From Salinadaptatus halalkaliphilus (lineage in GTDB: Archaea > Halobacteriota > Halobacteria > Halobacteriales > Natrialbaceae): 59,817 bases of DNA. Positions 1 through 8,703 of the stretch are shown here, piece after piece. Numbering within the stretch: position 1 is the stretch's first letter; each line of letters starts with the position of its first letter. The position numbers and the translations under genes were made by a program. Under the pieces are notes generated by a model. It had not been told where the DNA came from, searched no databases, and was given only the letters and a program-made list of their open reading frames with translations. Where the stretch lies: assembly GCF_006543045.1 (NCBI RefSeq), contig NZ_RBZW01000027.1, positions 1 through 59,817 on the forward strand, written 5' to 3'.

Positions 1-44
1 AGGTCGTAGAGTTCCTCAAGCGTTACCTCGTCGAGCCGACCCAT
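1..44 (-). CDS. Partial gene start, probably a haloarchaeal IS630-type transposase
   Basis: Only the first 14 or 15 codons lie in the window; the gene runs off the left edge. The readable start is MGRLDEVTLEELYDL. From memory, this resembles the beginning of haloarchaeal IS630-family transposases, whose N-terminal helix-turn-helix region opens with an M-x-x-LDE-x-x-x-EEL pattern. With so few residues the family is an inference. A 3' extension encoding an EGKKPTQR-like helix-turn-helix would confirm it. Confidence 0.4.
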   Translation of the reverse strand, partial: MGRLDEVTLEELYD

Positions 45-80
45 TACCAACCCAACTACGCCTAACAGTAAATAACTTCC

Positions 81-950
81 TTAATCACTATCAGTCGACG
101 ACTGTGGATCGGCGAACCGGTCAGAGAGGGCCGATGCAACGGATTCGACCGCCGCTGTTCGTGTTGGCCGAACCGGGACACGAAGCGGTGAGATGATAGC
201 CTTTCCCTGATCCACGGCATTTCGGTCGATGACTTCGGTTCCGTCGTTGGTGTCGTCCGTGGGGGTTTGGCTCATTGAACGGATCCGAAACGTATCGTCC
301 TCTCGGATTGCGTCCATCCGGTAGTCCGGAGATGGACGCGTTACTTCGACACCTCGAATCGGTTCGTCCGGAGCGGGAAGTGTTACCGTGAGGTAATCGA
401 TGTCGTCGAAGACGTTTTCGTCGGTCGATACCCGAATTAACGCTTCAACAAACCGACCAGCACGTTGGTAATCGGCGACCTCGAGATTACGCCTCCCCAT
501 GGTATCCATGGAGATAGCAATACCCGGTGTTCCAAGGATAGCCGCCTCCATGACGGCGCTCACTGTGCCGGATCGGGAGGCCGTGTGCTGGCCGGTGTTT
601 GGTCCCGGATTGCAGCCGCTGACCACGATATCCGGTGCTGTTTCGAGCGCGTACAGCCCACAGATTACGCACTCACAAGGCGTTCCGTCAATTACGAATC
701 CGTGTTCGTGGTCCGTATAGGGAACTTGAAAGGAGTAACTGTCCCCCGCTTCGGATACGTCGGCGTCAGCCTCGCCTATCGGATCCATCGTTCGACCGAG
801 TGAAATAGATCGGCCTGCGCCACTCATATCCGTTTGTGGGGCAACGACGCGTACCGTGCCACATTCGGTGAGCGATGTTCGAAGTGCTTCTAATCCAGGG
901 GCATCGATTCCATCGTCATTCGTTAACAGAATCGTCGGTGTCTGCGACAT
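81..950 (-). CDS. surE: 5'/3'-nucleotidase SurE
   Basis: Metal-dependent nucleoside monophosphate phosphatase of the SurE family (289 aa, usual range 250-290), expected in the cytoplasm. The metal-binding NDDG motif is at residues 11-14, after a beta strand LLT. An SGAGRSIS loop is at 43-50, SGCNPGPN (the family SGxNxGxN site) at 111-118, and SGTVSAVMEA at 127-136. All active-site blocks are in order, so the gene looks intact. The start is the ATG giving MSQTPTILLTNDDG, the usual distance from the catalytic motif. The C-terminal 25 residues are a low-complexity acidic tail typical of halophiles. It is transcribed alone, divergent from the hydrolase gene to its right. Confidence 0.93.
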   Translation of the reverse strand: MSQTPTILLTNDDGIDAPGLEALRTSLTECGTVRVVAPQTDMSGAGRSISLGRTMDPIGEADADVSEAGDSYSFQVPYTDHEHGFVIDGTPCECVICGLYALETAPDIVVSGCNPGPNTGQHTASRSGTVSAVMEAAILGTPGIAISMDTMGRRNLEVADYQRAGRFVEALIRVSTDENVFDDIDYLTVTLPAPDEPIRGVEVTRPSPDYRMDAIREDDTFRIRSMSQTPTDDTNDGTEVIDRNAVDQGKAIISPLRVPVRPTRTAAVESVASALSDRFADPQSSTDSD

Positions 951-1182
951 AGTCCACCACAGAGTAATTAGCGTAATAGTAATACCGGGTACCAGAAACG
1001 ACCGATAGAAAAATATAGTGAGAAATGGAGCTCAATTGTGAATGATTCCATCGTTGAACTATCGATGTATTAGTGGTTTCTGTACCGAGGATCTCGAGAT
1101 CGGTATCTGGACGAGGATAGTGACCGACTGTAACAACTTGTTTGACATAACTCTTCTTACGAGGGGGCCTCGAGAGTAGAGC

Positions 1183-2088
1183 ATGGATTACGAGCGTGTG
1201 AAACTAGTACAACCTCACTACGGCGCAGTGAACGTCTACCGAATCGGGGCGACACTAGTGGACACTGGCCACGTCGCCGTCGAATCACGGAACCGTCTTC
1301 GAGACGCACTCGAGGGGCAACTCAGCGGTATCGAGAATGTCGTACTGACCCATCCCCACATTGATCATATCGGTGGCACGCTCACGGTCGACGATGTTAC
1401 CCGGCTCCCACACACCGTCTACGAGGGTGCCGATAACCTCCTGCGAGAGTATCCGGACTACATCGAAACGGCCAGAGAGGAGATGGCTGCTCTCTCCGCA
1501 GGCCTCACAGGTGGCGAGTACGAACCCGACACCGAATACTTCCCGCTCGATATCGAGTACGCGACGGAACGGGTCGCTATCGATCGTGTCGTCGGTGATG
1601 GCGACACGGTTCAGATCGGACCGTACGACTGTGAGGTCGTCCACACGCCTGGTCACTCACAACAACACATGTCGTTGTACCACGCTCCGTCGGGCGTGAT
1701 GCTCTCCGGAGACATCGTTTCGACGAACGGCCATTTCATGTACGGTCCGCTACACTGGGATATCGGGGCGTACAAGACTGGGCTAGAACGGATCCGGGAA
1801 CGCGATCCCGATCTCCTACTGCCCGGTCACGGGGAACCGATGGACGATCCAGCCGCCCGGGTCACAGACGCCCTGGAAAAGGCACGACGGACCGAACGAG
1901 CCATCCAGGCTGCCGTCGAAGACCAAGGACCGATCGCGGCCCACGAACTCGCCGTCGAAGCACTCAGCGCAACCGACGAGACCGTTCGGTTTCTGTCGAA
2001 CGTCGCTTCTGCCTACGCCGTCCACCTGGCCGAAATCGGAACGATCGACATCGACCGACGGCCCTACGTGGTCGCGATGCCGGCCTGA
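1183..2088 (+). CDS. Metallo-beta-lactamase-fold hydrolase
   Basis: Soluble 301-aa zinc hydrolase of the metallo-beta-lactamase superfamily. The first zinc motif HPHIDH is at residues 57-62. A second histidine sits in HTPGHSQQH at 154-162, the bridging aspartate in LSGDIVS near 177, and the last histidine in LLPGHGEPM near 217. The C-terminal 80 residues form a small alpha-helical domain like the winged-helix tail of LACTB2/glyoxalase II-like proteins. The substrate cannot be read from sequence; a thioesterase or glyoxalase-like role is possible. It stands alone, with decayed DNA downstream. Confidence 0.88.
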   Translation: MDYERVKLVQPHYGAVNVYRIGATLVDTGHVAVESRNRLRDALEGQLSGIENVVLTHPHIDHIGGTLTVDDVTRLPHTVYEGADNLLREYPDYIETAREEMAALSAGLTGGEYEPDTEYFPLDIEYATERVAIDRVVGDGDTVQIGPYDCEVVHTPGHSQQHMSLYHAPSGVMLSGDIVSTNGHFMYGPLHWDIGAYKTGLERIRERDPDLLLPGHGEPMDDPAARVTDALEKARRTERAIQAAVEDQGPIAAHELAVEALSATDETVRFLSNVASAYAVHLAEIGTIDIDRRPYVVAMPA

Positions 2089-2228
2089 TACGCTCGGTTG
2101 GTACTCGTTGCCGGTGCAACCGATAGACGGTCGCGGGCGCATCTGTACAGCTACCCGTATGAGTCGGGATGATATACACCTCGAGACCGCTTCGGCCCGG
2201 TCCAATCGCTCCTCGGAGCGTCCGCCGC

Positions 2229-2421
2229 AGTGACCGTCGACAGCGACTGTGACGACGGGTACCGGGGATGTTCGAACGAGGCGTTCGCTGCCGCTGCCGA
2301 GCAACGTTCGAGGCTGAGCCGTTTGCCCGGTCGTCGCCACGACGACGATGTCGATATCGCCTTCAGCCGTTGCTCACCCGGCCACGTCCGCTACGGCCCG
2401 CTCGCCGACGTCGAACAGTTG
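2229..2421 (-). pseudogene. Decayed universal stress protein (Usp) remnant
   Basis: Read on the minus strand this encodes a Usp C-terminus with MATTGQTAQPRTLLGS then SERLVRTSPVPVVTVA. It lines up with the intact Usp gene in this window (MATAGRTGPSRELLGS, TERVIRMSPVPVVTVA). Nucleotide matches continue to about 2421 (cccgctcgccgacgtcgaac against cccgctcgccggcgtcgaac), but reading frames break between the two blocks and the N-terminal half is missing. It lies beside a nosD remnant in the same relative order and orientation as the intact usp-nosD pair at 18.4-20.9 kb. Confidence 0.8.
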
Positions 2422-2452
2422 CTCTCGACGTTCTCGTCCAGGTTCGTCGAAG

Positions 2453-2562
2453 GCCGGCGACGATTCAGGACGCACTCGAGGCCGCTCCCGAGATACGACC
2501 GTTCTCGTGCCAGCAGAGACGGACGACAAGACGCTCGAGATCGATCAGTTCGTTACCCGCAG
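2453..2562 (+). pseudogene. Decayed fragment of a nosD-like gene
   Basis: About 110 bases match the start of the beta-helix part of the first intact NosD gene around 19640-19750. Shared runs include gcgacgattcaggacgcact, ctcgaggccgc, cgaccgttctcgtgcc and gacgctcgagatcgatc. Small indels break the frame: the intact protein reads ATIQDALEAAP..TTVLVPAGTY. Nothing of the N-terminal NosL-like region or of the rest of the helix remains. With the adjacent Usp remnant this is a third, internally deleted copy of the usp-nosD unit. Confidence 0.82.
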
Positions 2563-2823
2563 GCGGTCAAAGAAACGGCAGTATCAGAACGTCGTTTTCA
2601 CGGAGATAGCCGAGCAATACGAACAAGTGCAGGCGGTTTTGGACGAAAGCGAGCGGCGGGTACGCCTCTGGATAGGGGGATCTGTCATAGTACTATTGAA
2701 AGTAGGCAGCAGTTTGTTATTTTAGTTGACAGTCGTCGCTGCTACTGTTGGCCGACAACAGAGCGGGAACGAAACTGTGCAGTGTGGACGAGCCGTAGCG
2801 CGTCTCGCCATATAGCAGTTACT
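2563..2823 (+). other. Non-coding stretch after the nosD remnant
   Basis: An open frame continues to a stop at 2725 and would encode a short charged helix (EIAEQYEQVQAVLDESERRV) followed by a hydrophobic stretch ending SSLLF. This could be the tail of a small coiled-coil membrane protein, but it has no start of its own and is joined only to decayed sequence. It is probably a scar. From 2726 to the palindrome at 2824 nothing is recognisable. Confidence 0.35.
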
Positions 2824-2907
2824 CATACGGACCGTTGTAGTTCTTTACGGTGATCACCGACCCTGTCCGGGTGATCACCGGTAAAACGCTACAACAATCC
2901 GTATCAG
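2824..2907. repeat. Family A palindrome, copy 1 (GGTGATCACC-core variant)
   Basis: 84-bp imperfect palindrome. Outer arms are TACGGACCGTTGTAG and CTACAACAATCCGTA; the inner stem is built on GGTGATCACC. It belongs to the GTTGTAG/CTACAAC subfamily with the copy at 43.1 kb. Its last bases, TCA on the plus strand, are the stop codon of the acyl-CoA ligase gene. Confidence 0.9.
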
Positions 2908-4520
2908 GGGTCCCGAACGCGCCTGTCGTCGTCGGTAGGCCACGATTCCACCGCCGGTCGGACGATTTTCCCGGTGGTACTCCGTGGAAAATCGGCTTTC
3001 TGGACGAACTCGACGTAGTGGGGGTGTTTGTAGCGGGCGATACGACCGTCGAGGTGGTCGAGGAGGTCGGGTCCAGAACAGGTGGCACCATCGTAGGTAG
3101 CAACGTAAGCCTTCGGAACTTCGCCCCACCTGTCGTCCGGAACACGAACGACGATCGTCTCCGATACTGCGGGGTGGCTCATCAATGCCTGCTCGACCTC
3201 CGCTGGATAGACGTTCTCCCCGCCGGTTTTGATCAGGTACGTACGCCGGTCGACGAAATCGAGCGTGCCGTCTTCGTTGCGGACGAACATGTCACCCATT
3301 CTGAACCACCCGTCGTCGAAGTCCCCGGCATTGGCTTCGGCGCTGTCGAGATATCCCGAAAAGAGGGTTGGTCCGCGCACGGCCATCTCGCCAACCTCAC
3401 CTTGGTCGACCTCGTTCCACGCCTCGTCGACGAGCTTGACATCGCACATTGGAGACTCGACTTTCGAGAGGTTCTCGTCGTCGACCTCTACGCCCGCCGG
3501 GATCGCGTTCCCCGTGACGGGCGGCGATCCCGTCTCCGTCGAGCCGAAAGAGTTGATGAACTTTGCGCTGAACAGTTCAGTGACGCGAGCAATCTTGTCG
3601 GGTGCAACGAGATCCGGCATCGCCCCGACGTACCTCACCGACTCGTAGTCGTCAACGTTCCACTCGTGGTCCTCAGCGTATTCGATGACCGGCTCGATAG
3701 TGGAAGGGAGCAACTGCATCCGCGGTGCCTCGGCCGCTCGATGACGCGCGAGGATCTCCTCGAGTCGGAACCCGTCGATGACGTGGTACGTGCCACCGTC
3801 GATGGCAGTGCCAAAGAGTGGTTCGACGCTGATCATATGGAACAGCGGACACCACGCCACGTAGTCCGGTCCGTTGTGCGGAAACGGCGATACCTGTCCA
3901 CGAGCGAGGAACGCACGGTGGCTGATGACCGCGCCCTTGGGGAGCCCGGTGGTTCCCGATGTATAGAGCACTGCGAGCCCATCTTCGGGCGTGACCGACG
4001 TCTCAGGGACCGGTTCATCCGTCGTCCCCTCGGTCAGCAGTTTCTCGTACGTGAGGGCTGCACCGCCGTCACCGAACGAAACGACCAGTGGATCGATGTC
4101 GGCGTTGGCTATCCACTCGCGTTTCTCGTCGTGCTCGCTGGAAATGAAGACGACATCTGGATCGGCAACTCCGAGACAGTGGCGTAACTCCGCCTCCTCG
4201 AGGCGCCAGTTCTGCGTCGCGACCAGCGTTCCGGTCTTGGCACCCGCATAGAGGATCTCTGCGTACTCGGTTCGATTCTCCGAAACAATCGCGAGTCGAT
4301 CCCCGTAGTCGATGCCTCGAGACTGGAGTGCCGTTGCCAATCGATTCACCCGTCGATTCAATTCACTGTAGGTGTAGGCATCCTCGCCAACGAGCGCCGT
4401 CTCGCCACCGTGTGCACGCGCCGCCTTCCGCAACACATTGCCCACCGTCAGCCGCCGACTCGAGGACAGATGTCCGTGGAGGTCTTCGACGGGTATCTCG
4501 ACGTTGAGGGTTGTGGTCAT
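2904..4520 (-). CDS. AMP-forming acyl-CoA ligase / synthetase
   Basis: ANL-superfamily enzyme (538 aa) that activates a carboxylic acid with ATP to an acyl-adenylate and transfers it to CoA. The phosphate-binding motif YTSGTTGLPKG is at residues 186-196. A later NSFGSTETG motif contacts the adenylate, GWFRMGD carries the ribose-binding aspartate, and RSTTGKIVR near the C-terminus holds the catalytic lysine. The chosen start gives MTTTLNVEIP; an ATG nine codons upstream (4547) is possible. Length and motif order match medium/long-chain fatty-acid or aryl ligases; the substrate is unknown. The PadR gene upstream on the same strand may regulate it. The stop codon lies inside a family A palindrome. 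Confidence 0.9.
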   Translation of the reverse strand: MTTTLNVEIPVEDLHGHLSSSRRLTVGNVLRKAARAHGGETALVGEDAYTYSELNRRVNRLATALQSRGIDYGDRLAIVSENRTEYAEILYAGAKTGTLVATQNWRLEEAELRHCLGVADPDVVFISSEHDEKREWIANADIDPLVVSFGDGGAALTYEKLLTEGTTDEPVPETSVTPEDGLAVLYTSGTTGLPKGAVISHRAFLARGQVSPFPHNGPDYVAWCPLFHMISVEPLFGTAIDGGTYHVIDGFRLEEILARHRAAEAPRMQLLPSTIEPVIEYAEDHEWNVDDYESVRYVGAMPDLVAPDKIARVTELFSAKFINSFGSTETGSPPVTGNAIPAGVEVDDENLSKVESPMCDVKLVDEAWNEVDQGEVGEMAVRGPTLFSGYLDSAEANAGDFDDGWFRMGDMFVRNEDGTLDFVDRRTYLIKTGGENVYPAEVEQALMSHPAVSETIVVRVPDDRWGEVPKAYVATYDGATCSGPDLLDHLDGRIARYKHPHYVEFVQKADFPRSTTGKIVRPAVESWPTDDDRRVRDP

Positions 4521-4818
4521 GTTTTCCGGAAGTGCACCGTGTAGCATCTAATATGTTTGGCAAAGCCTGGCATACTGCAGTATCTGGTTCGGCCGGAGAG
4601 ACAAGCAGATCCGAGAGCCAGTTCGGATACGGTGTCCGCAGACGGAATTTGGTGACGTAATCGATGACAATTCCGTCTCGATCATCTGGCCACGCCCATC
4701 ATCGAAGTGGCGAAACGGCGGCGGAGAAACAACCGTCCAACGATGACTACTGTGCAGGTCGCGAAGGATATCACTGAAAAGAATCGTCGAAGCGAGAACT
4801 CGTCGCGGAGCGACGCTG

Positions 4819-5367
4819 TCAGTGTTCGGAGATCCGTGGCGGTTCGACGGTAGCCAACCACTCGAGAAGTGCGTCGATGATACGAATGCGTAGGTCGTAC
4901 AGTTCACGTCGGTACCCGGATGCGTCTCGGTCGTCTATTTCCGTAGCGTGCAGATCTTGGAGCGAGCGTACGTTCTCTCGCTCAGACCGTAATTGATCTT
5001 TTAATTGCTGGATTTCTTCTCGTTGTGCTGAGACGGATAGGTGATGGAGATAGCCCAATTTTATCATCAAGACCGGACGAGATGATGGGTCAGAAACATC
5101 CTCAATAGTGGCGGTGAGCAGCGACTGTAAGTGGTCCCGGCCCGGGTCGGTCATTCGATAGGCAACATCAGAACCGTCGACGGAAACCTGTTCGACGTAG
5201 CCGTCCGTTTTGAGCTGGTTCATCGTCGGAACGAGAATGCCGGTACTCGCGCCCCAGTAACGGCCGAAGTTGTGCGTGAGCAGTTTGTGAACCGATTCGA
5301 TCGTTGCCGACTCGGTCTCTGCGAGGACACCGAGGATTCCGAGTTTTGCGAGTTCTCGTTGTTCCAT
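4819..5367 (-). CDS. PadR-family transcriptional regulator
   Basis: 182-aa DNA-binding protein. Residues 1-80 fit a PadR winged helix (AKLGILGVLAE, then STGILVPTMNQLKTDGYVE and YRMTDPGRDHL), with recognition helix and wing in the usual places. Residues 110-150 form a charged helix (REEIQQLKDQLRSERENVRS) expected to be the dimerisation coiled coil of the Vir-like C-terminal domain. It sits upstream of the acyl-CoA ligase on the same strand, about 300 bp away, so control of the ligase is a reasonable inference. No ligand can be predicted. Confidence 0.75.
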   Translation of the reverse strand: MEQRELAKLGILGVLAETESATIESVHKLLTHNFGRYWGASTGILVPTMNQLKTDGYVEQVSVDGSDVAYRMTDPGRDHLQSLLTATIEDVSDPSSRPVLMIKLGYLHHLSVSAQREEIQQLKDQLRSERENVRSLQDLHATEIDDRDASGYRRELYDLRIRIIDALLEWLATVEPPRISEH

Positions 5368-5550
5368 GCTGAGAGCGTCTTCAACTTCATGTGGTAAAAT
5401 GACACGCCCAAACGAAACCCCAGATTGATCGCTATTCGCGACTTTGATACCGAATTCATCTACGGTATCGTGGCAGTAACCCAGTCCGCAGTATGCGAGA
5501 GTAGTGAGTGATGAGTACCACTTTAGGCTGTCGTCGCGTTAACAACCATC

Positions 5551-6672
5551 ATGGAAGATACGTTCGATACGATAGTAATTGGGGGCGGTATCGTGGGTGC
5601 GTCCACCGCGTATCATCTCGCCAGCACGGGCGTCGATACGGTGCTCATCGACCGGAACGACGATGGACGGGCCACCAGTGCGGGTGCAGGAATCCTCTCG
5701 CCGGCCACGAGCAGCCGGACAGCGGACGACGACTGGTTCGCGTTCGCAACGGACGCCGTCGCGTACTATCCGACGTTACAGGAACGACTCGAGCGAGACG
5801 GAGCCAGCGAGACGAGTTACAGACGACAGGGCGCTATCGCGGTCGCAATCGACGACGACGAACTCGAGCCATACGCCGACGCGAGGGCGCGAATACGGGA
5901 TCGTGACCTCGACTATATCGAGGAGATCGATCCGGCGGACGCCGTCAACCGGTTTCCCGCACTCGAGGAGCCGAGACGAGCCTTCTACAATCCAACGGCC
6001 GGGCGGGTCGACGGTCGCGCCTTTGCCGAGTCGCTACTCGAGGCCGGACGAACGCACGGGTTGACGACGATCGACGGCGAAGTCGAGAATCTGCAGATGT
6101 CGTCGGACGGTGTTTCGGGCGTCGAAACTGCCGGTGGCACCCATATCGACGCCGGAAACATCGTGATTGCGGGCGGCGCTTGGTCCCCAGCCTTTGGTGC
6201 ACAACTCGATGTCGAGATTCCGGTCGAACCCCAGCGCGGCCAGGTCGCTCATCTCACGCTCCCGGAGACGGATACGAGCGCGTGGCCGATCGTCGGTGGC
6301 TTCCGTCATCACTATATCGTTCCCTGGCCCGACGGACGGATCGTCCTCGGAGCGACCCGGGAATCCGAGGTCGGGTTCGATCCAACGCTGACCGCACAGG
6401 GCGTCAACGAGGTGCTTACCGAAGGGCTCCGCGTTGCACCGGGGTTAACTGACGCGACGCTGGAAGAGCTTCGCGTCGGACTGCGACCCGTTTCCGCCGA
6501 CGGGTTACCGATTCTCGGTGCCGTACCGAACGTCGACGGTGCGTACGTCGCAACGGGCCACGGTGCGACCGGACTGATGCTCGGGCCCTACAGCGGAAAA
6601 ATTATCAGCGACGCGATCACGGGAACGTCCGCTGCCATCCCGCCGTCGCTGTCTGTCACTCGGCTCGAGTGA
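5551..6672 (+). CDS. FAD-dependent oxidoreductase (DAO / glycine oxidase type)
   Basis: 373-aa flavoenzyme of the D-amino-acid oxidase/DadA family. The ADP-binding motif GGGIVGASTAYH is at residues 11-22. SAGAGILSP near 43 fits the FAD-contact loop, VIAGGAWSP near 205 the second dinucleotide-binding block, and GHGATGLMLGPYSGK near 340 the C-terminal FAD motif. It would oxidise a secondary or primary amine such as glycine, sarcosine or a D-amino acid, passing electrons to oxygen or a carrier. The start ATG is 10 codons before the Rossmann motif, as in the family. It is a single gene, divergent from padR. Confidence 0.88.
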   Translation: MEDTFDTIVIGGGIVGASTAYHLASTGVDTVLIDRNDDGRATSAGAGILSPATSSRTADDDWFAFATDAVAYYPTLQERLERDGASETSYRRQGAIAVAIDDDELEPYADARARIRDRDLDYIEEIDPADAVNRFPALEEPRRAFYNPTAGRVDGRAFAESLLEAGRTHGLTTIDGEVENLQMSSDGVSGVETAGGTHIDAGNIVIAGGAWSPAFGAQLDVEIPVEPQRGQVAHLTLPETDTSAWPIVGGFRHHYIVPWPDGRIVLGATRESEVGFDPTLTAQGVNEVLTEGLRVAPGLTDATLEELRVGLRPVSADGLPILGAVPNVDGAYVATGHGATGLMLGPYSGKIISDAITGTSAAIPPSLSVTRLE

Positions 6673-6770
6673 TTGGCCGGGAAGACGGATTCCAACGGTG
6701 AAATCCGCTCGACCGGCGGTGAGAAGACGACAGCAAAGCGTTTTCGTCACTACCCAGTAAACGGGCACAT

Positions 6771-7022
6771 ATGGACGAGGCAAACGTCGTGATCGAGTGT
6801 CGCGACTGCGAGTTTCGATCGTCGTTCCCACACGTGGGGAGTGCACGCGTCGCGCTCGAGGATCACGAGTCGGCGCTTGGCCACGACGTCGACTGGCAGA
6901 TCAATCGCGTCGATGCCGGCGTCGAACGGGCGGGAGCAGACGCCGGAATCTGCGGCGGTTCCGGCCGTGTGAATGCGGATTCGCCGCTTCTCGAGTGGAG
7001 AGAGGCTGACGACGAGTCGTGA
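6771..7022 (+). CDS. Small haloarchaeal zinc-finger-like protein
   Basis: 83-aa acidic protein of unknown role. It has a C2H2-like ligand set: C10-x2-C13, then H32-x5-H38 (ECRDCEF ... EDHESALGHDVDW). The middle reads as one helix followed by a strand. Similar short CRDC...H...H proteins are common and conserved in haloarchaea, but no function is established. The start ATG follows an upstream AT-poor stretch without a Shine-Dalgarno sequence. Confidence 0.72.
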   Translation: MDEANVVIECRDCEFRSSFPHVGSARVALEDHESALGHDVDWQINRVDAGVERAGADAGICGGSGRVNADSPLLEWREADDES

Positions 7023-7232
7023 CGCGGATGCTCCCCAGACCGTTCGGACGAACTCGATCCCGAGTCGCGATCGTACGACCTCGGGTGGATGGAGGAGGAT
7101 CGCGTGCTGCGGTGTCCCTGCTACACCTGGGAGTTCGACGCGCTCACGGGGGACTGCCTCCACACCGACCGCCACCGGCTGATCGAACACGAGGCGCGGG
7201 TCGAAGACGGCGAGATCGTCGTCGTGTTGTAG
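7023..7232 (+). pseudogene. Truncated Rieske-like [2Fe-2S] protein remnant
   Basis: An open frame directly after the preceding stop codon encodes RVLRCPCYTWEFDALTGDCL then HRLIEHEARVEDGEIVVVL. This is the second half of a Rieske ferredoxin fold, where the family reads RCPWHGWEFD..TG. The histidine of the second cluster motif is replaced (CPCY), and the first CxH half and any start are missing. It is best read as a 3' fragment. The only ATG in frame (7089) would give a 47-aa peptide unable to bind a Rieske cluster. Confidence 0.6.
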
Positions 7233-7295
7233 GTGGCTCGAGGGAGCAGTCGCCTCGTTGCTGTCCGCCGACCGCAGTAACGGTCTCGGCCACGT

Positions 7296-8348
7296 TTATT
7301 TTTGCTTGCCGAGGGGGTCAGCGGCTAGAAGGAACCAGCCTTGTCCGAACGATGCCGTCCCGAGACCGACGCCGGGACCGCCGGGTGGCATCGCGATCCG
7401 TTGTACGTTCCCTTCCGAGTCAACGATTCCCTTACAGACATCTAACCCGCGTTGTGCGGCGTCCAAATACGGATCTTCATCAAGCAGTCCCATCTCGACT
7501 GCCGTCCCGAACGCATATGAAAACATGAGTGTTCCAGACGTTTCCAACGGAGACTGTCGATCATCGAGCACGTTATGCCAGTATCCGCTAGCATCCTGTT
7601 TCGTTACCACGCCACTGCAGAGGTCTCGGAACACGTCTACCAACTGCTCCCTGTCGGGATGATCGTCGGGGAGAATCGATATCGTATCGATGATTCCCGC
7701 CGCGGCCCAGCCGTTGCCGCGTGACCAGAACGTGCTTTCAGGGAACGAATTGGGCTGCTCCCGCCAGATGTGTCGAAACAGCCCTGTATGTGGGTCTTGG
7801 AGGTGATTAGCCTGCACCGTAATATGCGTGATCGCCTCGTCGATTGCGTCGGCGTCGTCTGTGATCGTCCCATACTGGGCGACGAACGGGGGAACCATGT
7901 ACAGTGAGTCGACCCAGAGTTCCGTCACGTGACTGTTGTAGGAGATTCCGCCATCAGCCGTCCGGTCTGCGTCTAGAAGTGCCTCATATTGCCGTTCGGC
8001 AGCGGCAAGATACCGTTGCGTTCCGGTTCGATCATAGAACTCGAGCACGCTCTGGCCGATCGTCGCGCCATTACACTGCCACTGACCGGAATCGTAGTCC
8101 GGCCACTCGGCGGGATCCAACACGCTCGCCGGAACAGGATCGGTGGATCCGTACGAGAGATATCCGGAACTGGTCTGCGTTTCGATCGACCGGTCAACGA
8201 GTCGTTGAGCGGCATCGATACAATTTTTCTGCCCGGTCACAAGGAGTCCATTGATCGCGACCGCCTTCCGCCAGTCTTCGCTCTCCATGTTACGGTCCAG
8301 TGTGCGCTCGGCAACACGGTCCACGAGCTCCGGGAGTGAGTCCGTCAT
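7296..8348 (-). CDS. Glycoside hydrolase family 88/105-like (unsaturated uronyl hydrolase)
   Basis: 350-aa protein with the (alpha/alpha)6-barrel pattern of GH88/GH105: repeated paired helices and the signature FWSRGNGWAAAGI near residues 215-227. This family removes the unsaturated uronic acid from oligosaccharides released by pectin or glycosaminoglycan lyases. Other conserved-looking blocks are DSLYMVPPF and ETSGTLMFSYA. There is no signal peptide, so it acts in the cytoplasm on imported oligosaccharides. No transporter or lyase is adjacent; the nearest sugar-type genes are the ABC importer, isomerase and dehydrogenase at 11-18 kb. Confidence 0.85.
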   Translation of the reverse strand: MTDSLPELVDRVAERTLDRNMESEDWRKAVAINGLLVTGQKNCIDAAQRLVDRSIETQTSSGYLSYGSTDPVPASVLDPAEWPDYDSGQWQCNGATIGQSVLEFYDRTGTQRYLAAAERQYEALLDADRTADGGISYNSHVTELWVDSLYMVPPFVAQYGTITDDADAIDEAITHITVQANHLQDPHTGLFRHIWREQPNSFPESTFWSRGNGWAAAGIIDTISILPDDHPDREQLVDVFRDLCSGVVTKQDASGYWHNVLDDRQSPLETSGTLMFSYAFGTAVEMGLLDEDPYLDAAQRGLDVCKGIVDSEGNVQRIAMPPGGPGVGLGTASFGQGWFLLAADPLGKQK

Positions 8349-8504
8349 AATACAATAATAAGACTAGTCATCGATAAAAGTATACACCGGAGAGAACGTT
8401 GACATCGTGTTCGAGCACGTTTCTGTGGCCCCATTATATCAATCTGATACAGTGTGGTAAAATCATGCTTAGAAGGTTAGAAGGTATACAACCATCCAGG
8501 TGCG

Positions 8505-8700
8505 TTACCGCTGCGTCTCCGCATCCCAACCGTCGTCGGGGATGATCGCCTCGGCGTCGACCTCGACCATCGCGCCCGCCAGGACCAGGCTGTCGACTTC
8601 GACGAGCGTACTCGCTGGGTAGTGTTCCGGATCGTCGTAGAAGTCTTCCCGGCCTGCGCGATAGCTGTCCAGGGCGCCGTCTTCCATCATCATCGACTCC
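8505..8700 (-). pseudogene. C-terminal fragment of a RidA-family protein
   Basis: The minus strand reads MMMEDGALDSYRAGREDFYD then HYPASTLVEVDSLVLAGAMV and EVDAEAIIPDDGW. This is the C-terminal half of a haloarchaeal RidA/YjgF imine deaminase (ASTLVEV..L...GAMVEVDAEAI). The N-terminal half is absent: upstream of about 8700 the sequence becomes the plus-strand Fe-S gene. It is a truncated gene at a rearrangement junction. Confidence 0.72.
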
Positions 8701-8703
8701 CTT

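Noticed and set aside
2850-4187. A 445-codon plus-strand open frame opposite the acyl-CoA ligase
   Set aside because: It is the antisense of a gene with complete ANL motifs. Its product is arginine-rich without any domain; long antisense frames are usual in GC-rich haloarchaeal DNA.
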